Assembly: GCF_001663815.1 (NCBI RefSeq)
Contig: NZ_CP016027.1
Span: 1,488,001-1,552,000, forward strand
Direction: 5' to 3'
DNA length: 64,000 nucleotides
From: Halothiobacillus diazotrophicus
Lineage (GTDB): Bacteria > Pseudomonadota > Gammaproteobacteria > Halothiobacillales > Halothiobacillaceae
Both the position numbers and the translations under genes were made by a program. A model generated the notes under the pieces. That model was not told where the DNA came from. It ran no database searches and saw nothing but the letters and a program-made list of their open reading frames with translations. Positions 16,766-28,782 of this stretch are shown here, in pieces; the stretch's first letter is position 1, and the number at the start of each line of letters is the position of its first letter.

Positions 16766-17869
16766 TTGTCTCAAGCCGATTGCATCATTGTTGGTAGCGG
16801 GATTGCAGGTCTGGCCACGGCACTGCGCCTGCGTCAATCCGGCCTCGACGTGCTGCTGGTCGAACGTGGCGCGGTCGGCAAGGAGGCCTCCTGGGCAGGC
16901 GGCGGCATTGTCTGCCCGCTGTACGGATGGCGCTACCCAGAGCCGGTGATGCGCCTTGCCGCGCGGGGGATGCGGACGTACCCCGCCTTCATCGAATCGC
17001 TTAGCGAATTGAGCGACATCGATCCGGAGTTTCACCCGAGCGGCATGCTCATCCTGGATCCCTTTGAGCAGGGCGAGCAACCCACCGAACTGCTCGATTG
17101 GGCAAAGCGACAGAACCAGACCGCGGAGATCTCGTCCGCCGCTGAGCACTTCCCGCATCTGGACGATCGAATGGCACTCTGGCTGCCGGACGTGCACAAC
17201 ACCAGAAACCCGAGGCTGCTGCAGGCACTAAACCAGGCGGCGACCCGGATGGGCGTACGAATCGTCGAACAGACAGCTGTTCAACAAATCCTGACTGAAC
17301 ACGAACGGGTCGTTGGCATCGAGACGACTTCAGGCACGATGCACGCACCACGCGTGCTCGTCGCGGCAGGCGCCTGGTCCGGTTTGCTCACGCCGGGATT
17401 GTCCCCCGCCTCGGTTTTTCCAGTCCGCGGTCAAATGCTGCGTTTCGACCACAGTCCGGCGAATGGGCTACCAACCATCCTGATGGAGGACGGGGTCTAC
17501 CTGATTCCGAGACGCGATGGCTCCGTCGTTGTCGGATCGACCGTGGAGCATGCGGGTTTCGACAAACACACGACAGAGGAAGCCATTCGCCATCTGCACG
17601 CGAAGGCAATCGCCCTCTGGCCGAATCTCGCGCACGCGCCCATCTCACACCAATGGTCCGGCCTTCGGCCGGGCACCACCGACGAACTCCCCTATCTCGG
17701 CGCCCATCCGGAAATTTCCGGACTCTTTGTCAGCACGGGGTTCTATCGCAACGGTCTCGCCATGGGCCCCGCCGTGGCAGAGATCATGGCCAACCTCATT
17801 CTTTCCCGACCCATCGACCTGGATCTGACGGACTACCGGCTGAATCGTCCGACCACCTACGGCGACTAG
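16766..17869 (+). CDS. FAD-dependent oxidoreductase, ThiO/DAO family
   Basis: A 367-residue flavoenzyme of the D-amino-acid oxidase fold. The FAD site is IIVGSGIAGLATALRL, followed by VLLVERG and the conserved EASWAGGGI. C-terminal QWSGLRPGTTDELPYLG and STGFYRNGLAMGPA bind the flavin and substrate. This pattern fits glycine oxidase ThiO, which supplies the iminoglycine for thiazole synthesis, but no thi genes are nearby, so another amino-acid oxidase is possible. The TTG at 16766 has GGGAG upstream at a good distance; an upstream TTG at 16748 would add six residues. Confidence 0.78.
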   Translation: MSQADCIIVGSGIAGLATALRLRQSGLDVLLVERGAVGKEASWAGGGIVCPLYGWRYPEPVMRLAARGMRTYPAFIESLSELSDIDPEFHPSGMLILDPFEQGEQPTELLDWAKRQNQTAEISSAAEHFPHLDDRMALWLPDVHNTRNPRLLQALNQAATRMGVRIVEQTAVQQILTEHERVVGIETTSGTMHAPRVLVAAGAWSGLLTPGLSPASVFPVRGQMLRFDHSPANGLPTILMEDGVYLIPRRDGSVVVGSTVEHAGFDKHTTEEAIRHLHAKAIALWPNLAHAPISHQWSGLRPGTTDELPYLGAHPEISGLFVSTGFYRNGLAMGPAVAEIMANLILSRPIDLDLTDYRLNRPTTYGD

Positions 17870-17892
17870 CGATCGTCCGATGTCGCGACGGT

Positions 17893-18243
<351 letters not shown>

Positions 18244-18328
18244 TTAGTTATTTCCAGTGAGCCAAAAACCCGGGACAGGCCATGACAGGCTATTGACGAG
18301 CCCCTGACTCTTGCAGCGTGAAGGGCTA

Positions 18329-20569
18329 TTAAGCCATATCCAGTGGATCAACATCAATCGACCAGCGCACACCCGAGGGTCGACGCGAACCGATCCAGGC
18401 ATCCAGATGCGCCAGGGCATCATGCAGCAGGGCCCGATCGTCGGCCAACAACAGAAGCTGGTAGCGAAATCGACCGGCCCGACGCGCCAAAGGCGCTTCC
18501 ACCGGCCCCCAGACGGACAGCCCCACCCAATCCGCCGTCGACAGGCCCGATGCCATGGTATCGAGCAAGTGCCTCGGTGCGGGGGCGTCACGGCCATCGG
18601 CACGAATCAGGGCGGAAAATCGCAAGGGCGGCAATCCGGCCTCGGCCCGCTCGCGCAGCAACTGCGCCGCGTAGGCGCCATAACCGCTTCGCAATAGCAG
18701 ATTCAGCCCCGGGTGATCGGGATGATGCGTCTGAACCAGCACGGTACCCGGTCGATCCGCACGCCCGGCACGCCCGGCCACTTGCGTCAATTGCTGCGCA
18801 AAGCGCTCCGAGCCGCGAAAATCATTGGCGAACAACCCCTGATCGGCATCCACGACCCCAACCAGCGACACGTCCGGAAAGTCATGCCCCTTGACCACGA
18901 TCTGGGTGCCGACGATGAGCCGGGCATCCCCGGCGCGAATTCGTGCCAATCGCCTGGCCAACTCGCCCTTTCGGCTCAGTGCATCACGATCCAGGCGCTC
19001 GATCCCGAAATCCGGAAACAAGCCCGCCAACACATCTTCCAACTGCTCCGTCCCGAGACCTCTGGGCGACAGTTCGGAACGACAGACGGGGCAGGTTTCA
19101 GGCACCGACTGTTCCTCGCCACAATGGTGACACTTGAGTCGTCGGGATTGTCGATGCCAGGTCATGAACGCATCGCAGTGACGACACGCGGCCACCCAGC
19201 CACAGTCGTGACACAGCAGATTCGGGGCGTAGCCCCGTCGGTTGAGATAGAGCAGCGCCTGCCCCCCCGCGACCAGATGCCGCTCGATCGCTTCGATCAG
19301 GACGGGGGACAATCCCCCGCTCATCCGCTGACCACGCACGTCGATCAGATTGAGAACGGGCATGCGCGCGCCTTTCGCCCGCTCCGGCAGGAACAACGTC
19401 TCGTAGCGATTCATCTGCGCATTGCGCAACGATTCCAGCGAAGGCGTGGCCGAGCCGAGAACGACGGGAACCTCCTGGGCCCGCGCCCGCCAGATGACGA
19501 CGTCGCGCGCATGGAAACCGAAACCTTCGCTCTGTTTCAGGGATGCATCATGCTCCTCGTCGACGATGACCAGCCCAAGGTTTGCCAATGGCTGAAAGGC
19601 TGCGGAACGCGTGCCGACCACGACCGACGCACGTCCCGATTGGGCCGCCAGCCAGGCCTGCAATCGCTCGGCATCGGTCAAGGCCGAATGGAGGACGACG
19701 GGCGCGGCCCCGAGACGCAAGGCAAAACGGGACACCAGCTGGGGGGTCAGCGCAATTTCCGGCACGAGCACGAGCACCTGCTTGCCGGCTGTCAGTACCC
19801 GGGCGATCAGACTGAGATAAACCTCCGTCTTGCCACTTCCCGTGACCCCATCGAGCAACCAGACGCGAAACCGGGACATATCGGCGGATATGGCGGATAC
19901 GGCAGACGCCTGCGCGGTATTCAAGGACAACGGCTGAATGGAAGCAGCGCTCAAGTCATCAGAGAACGTAGCCCCCAGCGGTAGCGTCAGGAACTCCGCC
20001 CAGCCACGTTGGACGACGCCCTGCCGGGTTGCACGCGGAAAATGCATCAGCGCAGACTCGGCAACGCCCAGGGGCTGTTCGGCCAAGGCCATCAACAGCT
20101 CACGCTGGCGAGAACCGCGGATGCCGCCATCCTCCAGCGCGCGCCGGCCGGCATCCGTCAGTCGCATACCCGGCTGACTCAACACCTGCCCCTTGCGCAG
20201 CGCAGGCGGGAAGGCGGCCAGAGCCACCTCCCCCAACGGAAAATGATAATAACTCGCAGCCCACTCTAGGCAGGCCAACAACGGAGCATCCAGCAAGGAC
20301 CCCGTATCCAGAAGCGCATCGACATACTTGAGCGACACCTCTCTTTCAGGTGTCGTGGGGCGCCATAAAATCCCGACACGCTGCCCCCGACCAAACGGCA
20401 CCCGGACGCGCGCACCCGACACGGGATGCATGCCCTCGGGGATGCCGTAGCTGAACAATCGGAACAACGGCCCGGGCAAGGCCACCTGCCAGACCGTCAC
20501 GCCCGCCTGGGACGAGACACTCGGTCCGGTCAAATGGCTCTGGACATCCACTCCGCCTGATTTCGGCAT
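18329..20569 (-). CDS. priA: Primosomal replication helicase PriA
   Basis: A 746-residue superfamily 2 helicase that restarts stalled replication forks. The N-terminal DNA-binding part includes LFSYGIPEG and VRVPFGRGQRVGI. Walker A is GVTGSGKTE, the DEAH-type box is VDEEHD, and a Cys-rich zinc insert (CHDCGWVAACRHCD, then CHHCGEE and CPVCRS) is typical of PriA. Helicase motifs GTQIVVKGHDFPDV and QVAGRAGR follow. The ATG at 20569 gives a normal start; the longer frame to 20686 adds a basic, Trp-rich leader not seen in the family. Confidence 0.95.
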   Translation of the reverse strand: MPKSGGVDVQSHLTGPSVSSQAGVTVWQVALPGPLFRLFSYGIPEGMHPVSGARVRVPFGRGQRVGILWRPTTPEREVSLKYVDALLDTGSLLDAPLLACLEWAASYYHFPLGEVALAAFPPALRKGQVLSQPGMRLTDAGRRALEDGGIRGSRQRELLMALAEQPLGVAESALMHFPRATRQGVVQRGWAEFLTLPLGATFSDDLSAASIQPLSLNTAQASAVSAISADMSRFRVWLLDGVTGSGKTEVYLSLIARVLTAGKQVLVLVPEIALTPQLVSRFALRLGAAPVVLHSALTDAERLQAWLAAQSGRASVVVGTRSAAFQPLANLGLVIVDEEHDASLKQSEGFGFHARDVVIWRARAQEVPVVLGSATPSLESLRNAQMNRYETLFLPERAKGARMPVLNLIDVRGQRMSGGLSPVLIEAIERHLVAGGQALLYLNRRGYAPNLLCHDCGWVAACRHCDAFMTWHRQSRRLKCHHCGEEQSVPETCPVCRSELSPRGLGTEQLEDVLAGLFPDFGIERLDRDALSRKGELARRLARIRAGDARLIVGTQIVVKGHDFPDVSLVGVVDADQGLFANDFRGSERFAQQLTQVAGRAGRADRPGTVLVQTHHPDHPGLNLLLRSGYGAYAAQLLRERAEAGLPPLRFSALIRADGRDAPAPRHLLDTMASGLSTADWVGLSVWGPVEAPLARRAGRFRYQLLLLADDRALLHDALAHLDAWIGSRRPSGVRWSIDVDPLDMA

Positions 20570-20837
20570 CTGTACCTCTGATTCATGCTTCCCGGGCGCA
20601 CAGGCACGCCACCACCGCCGAGCGGCACAGTAACGCACCTCCCACCCGACGCGAAAGAGCTGACCGATCATCGACCGGTCCCTCATGATGATATCGGCAC
20701 GCGTCGGACGCTTGCGTCTTCAAATCAGCGCCTTATAATACAAGGCCTTTTTATTGCTCGTCCGCCTTGAGCGTCGATAACCGCTCGCGACACGATCATC
20801 GAATTTTATCAATCAGTTCAACAGGATAAACATCTTC

Positions 20838-21053
20838 ATGCCATCAGTACGTGTTCGAGATAATGAACCCTTCGAAGTCGCCGTCCGTCGGTTCAAGCGC
20901 TCCTGCGAAAAAGCCGGCATCATCAGCGAACTTCGTGAGCGCGAGTTTTACGAAAAGCCGACGACCGAGCGCAAGCGCAAGAACGCCGCGGCCGTCAAGC
21001 GCAACCAGAAGCGCCTGTCCAAAGAGCAATCCCGCCGCATCCGCTTGTTCTAA
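20838..21053 (+). CDS. rpsU: Ribosomal protein bS21
   Basis: A 71-residue small-subunit protein, start [20 protein letters not shown] and a very basic C-terminus ([18 protein letters not shown]), full length for bS21. AACAGGA lies about 14 nt before the ATG. It heads the short pair rpsU-yqeY; the dnaG and rpoD genes that often follow in this class are absent here. Confidence 0.96.
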   Translation: MPSVRVRDNEPFEVAVRRFKRSCEKAGIISELREREFYEKPTTERKRKNAAAVKRNQKRLSKEQSRRIRLF

Positions 21054-21104
21054 TTCACCTCCTGCCCACCGGCACGAGGAAGGAATCCTGACAGGAAGCC
21101 CAGC

Positions 21105-21554
21105 ATGAGCGCACTCAAAGCCCGCCTGACCGATGACATGAAAACCGCCATGAAGTCAGGCGACAAGTCACGCCTTGGCGTCATCCGCCTGCTGCTTGCC
21201 GCCATCAAGCAAAAAGAAGTCGACGAGCGGGTCACGCTCAGTGACGACGACGTGCTGGCCGTTCTGATCAAGCAAGCAAAGCAGCGACGCGAATCCATCG
21301 CACAGTACGAAACGGCCGGACGGGACGATCTCGTCGCTACCGAACAATTCGAGCTCGGGGTCATCGAATCCTACCTGCCTACGAAACTGGACGATACGGA
21401 AGTACGCCAGATCATCGCCGATGTCATTGCGGAAACCGGCGCACAGGGTGCGAGCCAGATGGGCGCGGTCATGAACGCCGTTCGCGCCAAGGTAGCCGGC
21501 AGGGCCGACATGGCCCAGGTCAGTCAGTGGGTCAAATCCGCACTGACCGGTTGA
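21105..21554 (+). CDS. GatB/YqeY domain protein
   Basis: A 149-residue stand-alone YqeY-type protein resembling the tRNA-binding tail of the GatB amidotransferase subunit. Landmarks are SRLGVIRLLLAAIKQKEVD, QAKQRRESIAQY, ESYLPTKL and the C-terminal GASQMGAVMNAVRAK. The function of the stand-alone form is unproven; it is commonly linked to rpsU, as here, 51 bp downstream. Confidence 0.93.
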   Translation: MSALKARLTDDMKTAMKSGDKSRLGVIRLLLAAIKQKEVDERVTLSDDDVLAVLIKQAKQRRESIAQYETAGRDDLVATEQFELGVIESYLPTKLDDTEVRQIIADVIAETGAQGASQMGAVMNAVRAKVAGRADMAQVSQWVKSALTG

Positions 21555-21800
21555 TGATTCGCATCAATTCGGCAGCAGCACTCGAACTTGATACGACCGG
21601 AACACCACCCTGACCGGAACCCGTGCGGTCGACGCGCGTCGCGCCAGCCGGAAAAACGCGCCAACAGATCTTGGCAAACTGAAGAATACAAGCAAATCCT
21701 TATCGCTTTATCGGCATCGGGAATAAAATAGATGGACCCCGCAGCGAACCGCCGTCCGGCGCGCAGTATCCGGGGCGCCATAATGAACAAGAACAGGTAA

Positions 21801-23219
<1,419 letters not shown>

Positions 23220-23275
23220 CCACCCGAGAGGGCCCAGACGTTCGTTCGCACAAAATCCCTGCCAGAGACCCCCTC

Positions 23276-24358
23276 ATGACCCGCGACCTCAAGAATGATC
23301 GCTTTATCCGGGCACTATGCCACGAGCCCGTCGATTGCACCCCCATCTGGATCATGCGCCAGGCAGGCCGTTATCTGCCGGAATACCGCGCGACCCGCGC
23401 CAAGGCGGGCAGCTTCATGGACCTGTGTCACTCGGCAGATCTGGCGTGCGAAGTTACCTTGCAGCCCCTGGAGCGGTTCGATCTGGACGCCGCCATTCTG
23501 TTTTCGGACATCCTGACCGTTCCTGATGCCATGGGGCTGGGCCTCTCCTTTGCCGCTGGCGAAGGCCCTGTGTTCGCACGCCCCTTGCGCTCTCGCGCCG
23601 CCATCGAACAGCTGCCGATCCCCGATCCGGAAAACGAATTGCGTTACGTCATGGACGCAGTGAGCACGATTCGCCGCGCCCTGGACGGACGCGTCCCCCT
23701 GATCGGTTTTTCCGGCAGTCCCTGGACACTGGCCACCTACATGGTTGAAGGCGGCGCCACCAAGGAATTCGCCCACATCAAGGGACTCATGTACAGCGAC
23801 CCGGCCACCGCCCACCTGCTGCTCGACAAGTTGAGTCACGCCGTGACCGACTATCTCAACGCCCAGGTCCGGAACGGTGCCCAGGCACTCATGGTGTTCG
23901 ACACCTGGGGCGGGGTTCTGTCCCCCGAGAAATACGAGGCGTTCTCCCTGCGCTATATGGAGAAGATCGTCGACGGATTGATCCGCAATCAGGATGGCCA
24001 ACGCATTCCCGTCATTCTTTTCACCAAGGGAGGCGGTCAATGGGCATCCCGTATCGCACAAAGTGGCGCCGATGGTATCGGCCTGGACTGGACCGTGGAC
24101 ATCGGCACGGTACGCCGATCGCTCGACCAGGCCGGAGATAGGAAGATTGCCCTGCAGGGGAACCTGGATCCCAGCGTTCTGTACGCCACAGACGACGTCA
24201 TCGAACAGGAGGTCGCCCGGGTACTCGCATCCTATGGCCATGGCTCCGGACATGTATTCAACCTGGGTCATGGTATCCACCAACATATCGACCCAGCGCG
24301 CGTCAAAACACTGGTCGACGCCGTGCACCGCCTGAGCCGTCCCTACCACAGCGCCTGA
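23276..24358 (+). CDS. hemE: Uroporphyrinogen decarboxylase
   Basis: A 360-residue cytosolic haem-pathway enzyme converting uroporphyrinogen III to coproporphyrinogen III. Substrate-site signatures are [16 protein letters not shown] near the N-terminus, [17 protein letters not shown] and [28 protein letters not shown] closes the active site. Length and start are normal. Downstream of gltD in the same direction, an arrangement common in gammaproteobacteria. Confidence 0.96.
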   Translation: MTRDLKNDRFIRALCHEPVDCTPIWIMRQAGRYLPEYRATRAKAGSFMDLCHSADLACEVTLQPLERFDLDAAILFSDILTVPDAMGLGLSFAAGEGPVFARPLRSRAAIEQLPIPDPENELRYVMDAVSTIRRALDGRVPLIGFSGSPWTLATYMVEGGATKEFAHIKGLMYSDPATAHLLLDKLSHAVTDYLNAQVRNGAQALMVFDTWGGVLSPEKYEAFSLRYMEKIVDGLIRNQDGQRIPVILFTKGGGQWASRIAQSGADGIGLDWTVDIGTVRRSLDQAGDRKIALQGNLDPSVLYATDDVIEQEVARVLASYGHGSGHVFNLGHGIHQHIDPARVKTLVDAVHRLSRPYHSA

Positions 24359-24393
24359 CGGGCAATCGCTGACCATGGAAGACCATTATCGTT

Positions 24394-24425
24394 CGACGCG
24401 TTGACGACATCTCATCAACGCGTCG
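24394..24425. terminator. Perfect 11 bp hairpin between hemE and the convergent gene
   Basis: cgacgcgttga pairs perfectly with tcaacgcgtcg across a 10 nt loop. It overlaps the stop of the minus-strand gene at 24415. There is no T-run, so it is a weak candidate terminator for the two convergent genes. Confidence 0.35.
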
Positions 24426-25035
24426 CCGGCGCACCCACGTCATCCAGCATGGCGCGCAAACGACTCGGCGAGGCACGATGTATCGGCGCGTTACGCCCCC
24501 CGCCCAGCGGGGCCTCCTTGATCCCGGTGTGACCGAAGACAACGAGATCAAACGGCACGCCATTGGCCAAAAAACTCAACACGGGAACCCGTTCCTGACG
24601 ACCGTTTCGGTACTGGTAACGGCGGTCGGATTCGGTGAAGGGAATATTCCTGCCCATCAGAAATGTCATGACATCTTCGGGCGCATCGGCAAAAAGATGA
24701 AGGGTCACGGTAGACTGACGATCCGCCGTACCGGACAGCACGGCACCCACCAGCCTGGGCGAGAACTCGGCCAGAAAATCCATGGCCTGCAAAGCCTCTG
24801 CCCGCAACGCACGGAGCACATCCCGCTGCTCGGGTTTGAATACCAGTTGGTACTGGCGGATTTCCGTCTCCAACCGAGTACAGTCCACATCGAGAAATCG
24901 CTCATCCAGATCGACTCCCTCGCGCTGAGCCACACGCCGCAAAGCCTGGACATGAGGCAAGGAAGCATCTTCAACGCACAGACGAGCGGCGGCACGCAGG
25001 AGGGCCAACGAAGCGGGGCCAGTTTCACGCGCCAT
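24415..25035 (-). CDS. Conserved protein of unknown function, nucleotidyltransferase-like
   Basis: A 206-residue protein without signal or membrane segments. AGGAGG six bases before the ATG at 25035 fixes the start. A helical N-terminal half (ASLALLRAAARLCVED, FKPEQRDVLRALRAEALQ) is followed by RLVGAVLSGTADRQSTVTLHLF, which resembles the strand-helix of a nucleotidyltransferase fold with the catalytic acids altered, then VPFDLVVFGHTGIKEAPLGG. Similar proteins are sometimes mislabelled as murein ligases; I see no ligase motif here. It follows PBP1A on the same strand with a 142 bp gap. Confidence 0.65.
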   Translation of the reverse strand: MARETGPASLALLRAAARLCVEDASLPHVQALRRVAQREGVDLDERFLDVDCTRLETEIRQYQLVFKPEQRDVLRALRAEALQAMDFLAEFSPRLVGAVLSGTADRQSTVTLHLFADAPEDVMTFLMGRNIPFTESDRRYQYRNGRQERVPVLSFLANGVPFDLVVFGHTGIKEAPLGGGRNAPIHRASPSRLRAMLDDVGAPATR

Positions 25036-25177
25036 CACAAACCTCCTGCAGTGCACTGAATAAACTCTGTGGCGATTATACGGCCCATGGATGTCGCCCA
25101 TCAAAACCACCGAACGGTTGCCGCAGATCTGCTAGGTCCAGGCAACGCCCACACCGCCCTACCCAACGGATAACCGA

Positions 25178-27547
25178 TCAGAACAGGTCGTTCAACAGCT
25201 TTTGCGGGACAGCATCCGTCGGAATTGGCGCGGAAAGAGGCGTTTCGTCGGCCGGGTTACGCGTGGTGTCGAAATACTCGCGCACCCCCCCTGTCGCGCC
25301 CGGAGGCAACTTGGCGCCCGTATCCGGGTTGATCATGACCTCTTCCACACCCGGTGGGGGCACGTGCGGGGTATCGGTCGGCGGCGGCAACACGGCACGC
25401 ATGAAGGACACCCAGATCGGTAATGCAGCAGTCCCACCCACCTCACGGCGGCCCAGCGGACTGTTATCATCGAAACCCACCCAAGCCGTAGCCACCCAGC
25501 CCGGACCAAATCCCGTGAACCAGGCATCGCGTTGATCGTTGGTGGTACCTGTCTTGCCACCGATGTCATTTCGCTTGAGGGCCCGGAAAGCGCCCACGCC
25601 AGTCCCCATCCGCACGACATCACGAAGAGCCGATCGCATCAAAAATGCATTTTGCGGGGTGATCACACGAGGCGCCACGCTCGAATCCGGGCTATCAATC
25701 GGACAGTCATCGCACAGATTTACCGAGGGATGGCTATACAGCACCGCATTATCGCCATTGTCCACTTCGGTGGTCGTATAGGGCGTTACCCGGTAGCCGC
25801 CGTTCACAAACGTCGAGAAGGCGCCCACCAGTTCCAGTGGCGTGAGCGCATAACTCCCCAACGCCATGGACGGCGTTGCCGACCAGTTTTTCGTCGGCAG
25901 ACCGAACCGCGCCGCGTACTTCAAAACCGTTTCAGGACCCAGAGCATCGATCAGTCGGATCGAAACCAGATTCACGGAATGCACCAAGGCCATGCGCATG
26001 CGCATCGGACCACCAAACTTCTTCCCATAATTCTGCGGTCGCCAGTCGACCCCCTCCTTCACGCCATTTTTTACAACGACAGGCGAGTCATTGATCAGGG
26101 TTGCCCAGGTAAAGCCATGATCCAACGCTGCGGAATAGAGAAATGGCTTAAACCCGGAACCCGGCTGACGCTCGGCCTGGGTAACATGGTTGAATTTGCT
26201 GTCATGAGCAAAATCGAATCCGCCGACCAGGGCCCGCACGGCACCGGTTTTGGGATCCAGCGCAACGAACGCGCCGCTAACCGCCGGTATTTCAGCCAGG
26301 GACCAGTGCTTGTCGGTCTGCTGCAATCGGATCAGGTCACCCGGCTTGAACAGCTGCGTCATGTCCTTAGGGGCAGGGCCGCAATGGTTTTCCGACTCAT
26401 AACGACAGGCCCAGCGAACCCCATCCAGATCCAGTGTCTGCGTTGAACCATCGGCCATCAAAACGGTTGCCGTACTGGCGTTTACCGTCATCACGACGGC
26501 AGGATCAAGCCCGCCCACGACCGGCGTATCCTGCAGCTTTTGCAACAAGGCGCCCCGATTCCCCAGCAAATCGGACCAGTGATCCTCGGGGCCCCGGTAG
26601 CCATGCCGCCGATCATAGGCCAGCAATCCGTCACGCAATGCCATGCGAGCCGCCGCCTGTGCTTTCGGATCGATCGTCGTATGAACATTAAGCCCCATCT
26701 CATAGGCCGCGGCACCGTACTGATCGACCAATTTCTGGCGAATCATTTCCGCCACGAAGGGGGCTGGCGTTTGAATATCGGCACTCGCAAACAGATGGCC
26801 GGGCAACGGGGCCTGCATCGCGCGGTCATAGGCCGACTGATCGATATGCCCTAACGCGAGCATGCGACTCAATACATAGGCACGTCGTGCAAGGGCACGA
26901 TCGGGATTCGAGACCGGGTTCACCGTCGAAGGCGCCTTGGGCAGTGAAGCCAGCATGGCCGCCTCGGCAACAGACAACTGATCCAACGATTTACCAAAAT
27001 AAACCTGAGCCGCTGCCTTGACGCCATACGCCCGATTACCGAGGAAAATTTTATTGAGATACAGGGTCAGGATTTGCTGCTTGGTCAAGGTGTGCTCAAT
27101 CTTGATTGCCAACAGGATTTCCATCAGCTTCCGACTATAGGTTTTCTCCCGCCCCAAAAAGAAATTGCGCGCGACCTGCATGGTAATCGTCGAACCGCCC
27201 TGCCCCTTATGCCCAGTCTTAATTAACTCATAAGCTGCGCGAAACAAACTCTGCACATCCACGCCGCCATGCTCAAAAAAACTGTCATCTTCTGCAGAAG
27301 TAAATGCATCGATAACTACTTTCGGAATCTCGTCATAAGTCACCGGAAAACGGCGCTTTTCACCAAATTCGGCAACCAAACCACCGTCCGCATCGAAAAT
27401 TCGCATGGGAATTTGATACTGAACTTTCGACAGTTCCTTGACATCCGGAAGCTGCGTGTTGTAAACATGATACAGGACACCCACCCCCCCGAGCACAAAA
27501 ATCGACAAAAAACCAACTACATACACAATAAATTTGATAAGTTTCAT
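25178..27547 (-). CDS. mrcA: Penicillin-binding protein 1A
   Basis: A 789-residue bifunctional peptidoglycan synthase anchored by an N-terminal helix (FIVYVVGFLSIFVLGGVGVLY). The GT51 glycosyltransferase domain shows SAEDDSFFEHGGVD (about 84-97), GGSTITMQVARNFFL and RKLMEILLAIKIE. The transpeptidase has SGFK (in RQPGSGFKPFLYSAALD), SVN (in VHSVNLVSIRLID) and KTGTTND. An OB-like insert lies between them. It is divergent from pilMNOPQ across 143 bp, a conserved arrangement in gammaproteobacteria. Confidence 0.96.
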   Translation of the reverse strand: MKLIKFIVYVVGFLSIFVLGGVGVLYHVYNTQLPDVKELSKVQYQIPMRIFDADGGLVAEFGEKRRFPVTYDEIPKVVIDAFTSAEDDSFFEHGGVDVQSLFRAAYELIKTGHKGQGGSTITMQVARNFFLGREKTYSRKLMEILLAIKIEHTLTKQQILTLYLNKIFLGNRAYGVKAAAQVYFGKSLDQLSVAEAAMLASLPKAPSTVNPVSNPDRALARRAYVLSRMLALGHIDQSAYDRAMQAPLPGHLFASADIQTPAPFVAEMIRQKLVDQYGAAAYEMGLNVHTTIDPKAQAAARMALRDGLLAYDRRHGYRGPEDHWSDLLGNRGALLQKLQDTPVVGGLDPAVVMTVNASTATVLMADGSTQTLDLDGVRWACRYESENHCGPAPKDMTQLFKPGDLIRLQQTDKHWSLAEIPAVSGAFVALDPKTGAVRALVGGFDFAHDSKFNHVTQAERQPGSGFKPFLYSAALDHGFTWATLINDSPVVVKNGVKEGVDWRPQNYGKKFGGPMRMRMALVHSVNLVSIRLIDALGPETVLKYAARFGLPTKNWSATPSMALGSYALTPLELVGAFSTFVNGGYRVTPYTTTEVDNGDNAVLYSHPSVNLCDDCPIDSPDSSVAPRVITPQNAFLMRSALRDVVRMGTGVGAFRALKRNDIGGKTGTTNDQRDAWFTGFGPGWVATAWVGFDDNSPLGRREVGGTAALPIWVSFMRAVLPPPTDTPHVPPPGVEEVMINPDTGAKLPPGATGGVREYFDTTRNPADETPLSAPIPTDAVPQKLLNDLF

Positions 27548-27690
27548 TTAAATCAGTTCGACTCAATGGTTTTCCGCGCGATAATCCATCGCCGCAAGAA
27601 TATTCGACAAGCTCACGGGTTTTGGCCTAGGATGCCTTGGTGGACTATAAAGTGCGCGTGTAACCTTAGCGCACACCCAAAGGGAAGGGA

Positions 27691-28782
27691 ATGACTGTGC
27701 CATTATTTACTTCGAAAACTACTCGAATTGGCGTTGACATCAGCTCAACGACCGTCAAGGTTCTGATGCTGGAAAAGCATCGAAATAATTACCGGCCGAC
27801 CGCCTTTGCCGTTGAGCCTCTCTCCCCGGGCGCCGTCCAGGACAAAGTCATCACGGACCCTGACATTGTAGCCGGCGCACTGAGCCGTGCCCTTTCCCGC
27901 TCACGGGCCAAGACCAAACACATTGTCATGGCTGTTCCCTCCGCGGCAACCGTCAGCCGCGTTCTGACCATCAGCAATCCCGGCAACGAATTCGAACTCG
28001 AAGAACAAGTGCGGATGGAAGCAGACCAATACATCCCCTTTCCCATCGACGAAGTCAGCCTGGATTTCGAGACCCTGCACGCAGACACGGGCAACAAGCA
28101 GAAAAAGAAGGACGAGGAGTCAGCCCTGAAGGTCATCATGGCCGCGACCCGGTCTACCAATGTCGAATCCAGAATCGCGGTGGCGGAAGCGGCAGGCCTC
28201 ACTGTCGACATCGTCGATATCGAATCCTTTGCCGTACAAAATGCTTACACCGAAATCATCGCCCCCGCACTGTCCGCCGAAGATCGCGCGCAGCCGGTCG
28301 CCTTACTGGATATCGGCGCCAATTCGAGCACCATCAACGTGTTCAGCGGCGACAACATCATCTACACCAAGGAGCACCCCTTCGGCGGGAAGCAACTGAC
28401 CAACGACATCGCCGTCTACTATGGCCTATCCCTCGAGGAGGCCGAAGAGAAGAAGCGTAACGATACGCTGCCTGAGGATTATCACCGCAAGGTTTTGCAG
28501 CCATTCATCGACAACATGGCCATGCAGGTCGAGCGCTTCATCCAGTACTTCTACTCAGAAGCAAATGGCGGGAGCATCGGTCTCATCCTTTTGGGCGGCG
28601 GAACGGCCAATACGCTTGGGGCCATCGAGCGGATCAACAATGAAACCGGCATCAGGACGCGTACAGCCAATCCCTTTGCCGCCATCGGCCAAGGATCAAG
28701 GATTTCAGCTGAATTGCTCGCCAACCATGGCTCATCGATGCTGATTGCTTGCGGCCTCGCCCTACGGAGCTTCGACGCATGA
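27691..28782 (+). CDS. pilM: Type IV pilus assembly protein PilM
   Basis: A 363-residue actin/FtsA-like cytoplasmic protein that binds the N-terminus of PilN on the inner membrane. Nucleotide-fold landmarks are RIGVDISSTTVKVLML, LLDIGANSSTINVF and LILLGGGTANTLG. EEQVRMEADQYIPFPIDE is typical. An AGGGAAGGGA site precedes the ATG. The stop overlaps pilN (ATGA), so pilMNOPQ is a tight operon. Confidence 0.96.
   Translation: MTVPLFTSKTTRIGVDISSTTVKVLMLEKHRNNYRPTAFAVEPLSPGAVQDKVITDPDIVAGALSRALSRSRAKTKHIVMAVPSAATVSRVLTISNPGNEFELEEQVRMEADQYIPFPIDEVSLDFETLHADTGNKQKKKDEESALKVIMAATRSTNVESRIAVAEAAGLTVDIVDIESFAVQNAYTEIIAPALSAEDRAQPVALLDIGANSSTINVFSGDNIIYTKEHPFGGKQLTNDIAVYYGLSLEEAEEKKRNDTLPEDYHRKVLQPFIDNMAMQVERFIQYFYSEANGGSIGLILLGGGTANTLGAIERINNETGIRTRTANPFAAIGQGSRISAELLANHGSSMLIACGLALRSFDA

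Noticed and set aside
18713-19984. A 423-codon frame opposite priA
   Set aside because: PriA motifs including the zinc cysteines lie on the minus strand.
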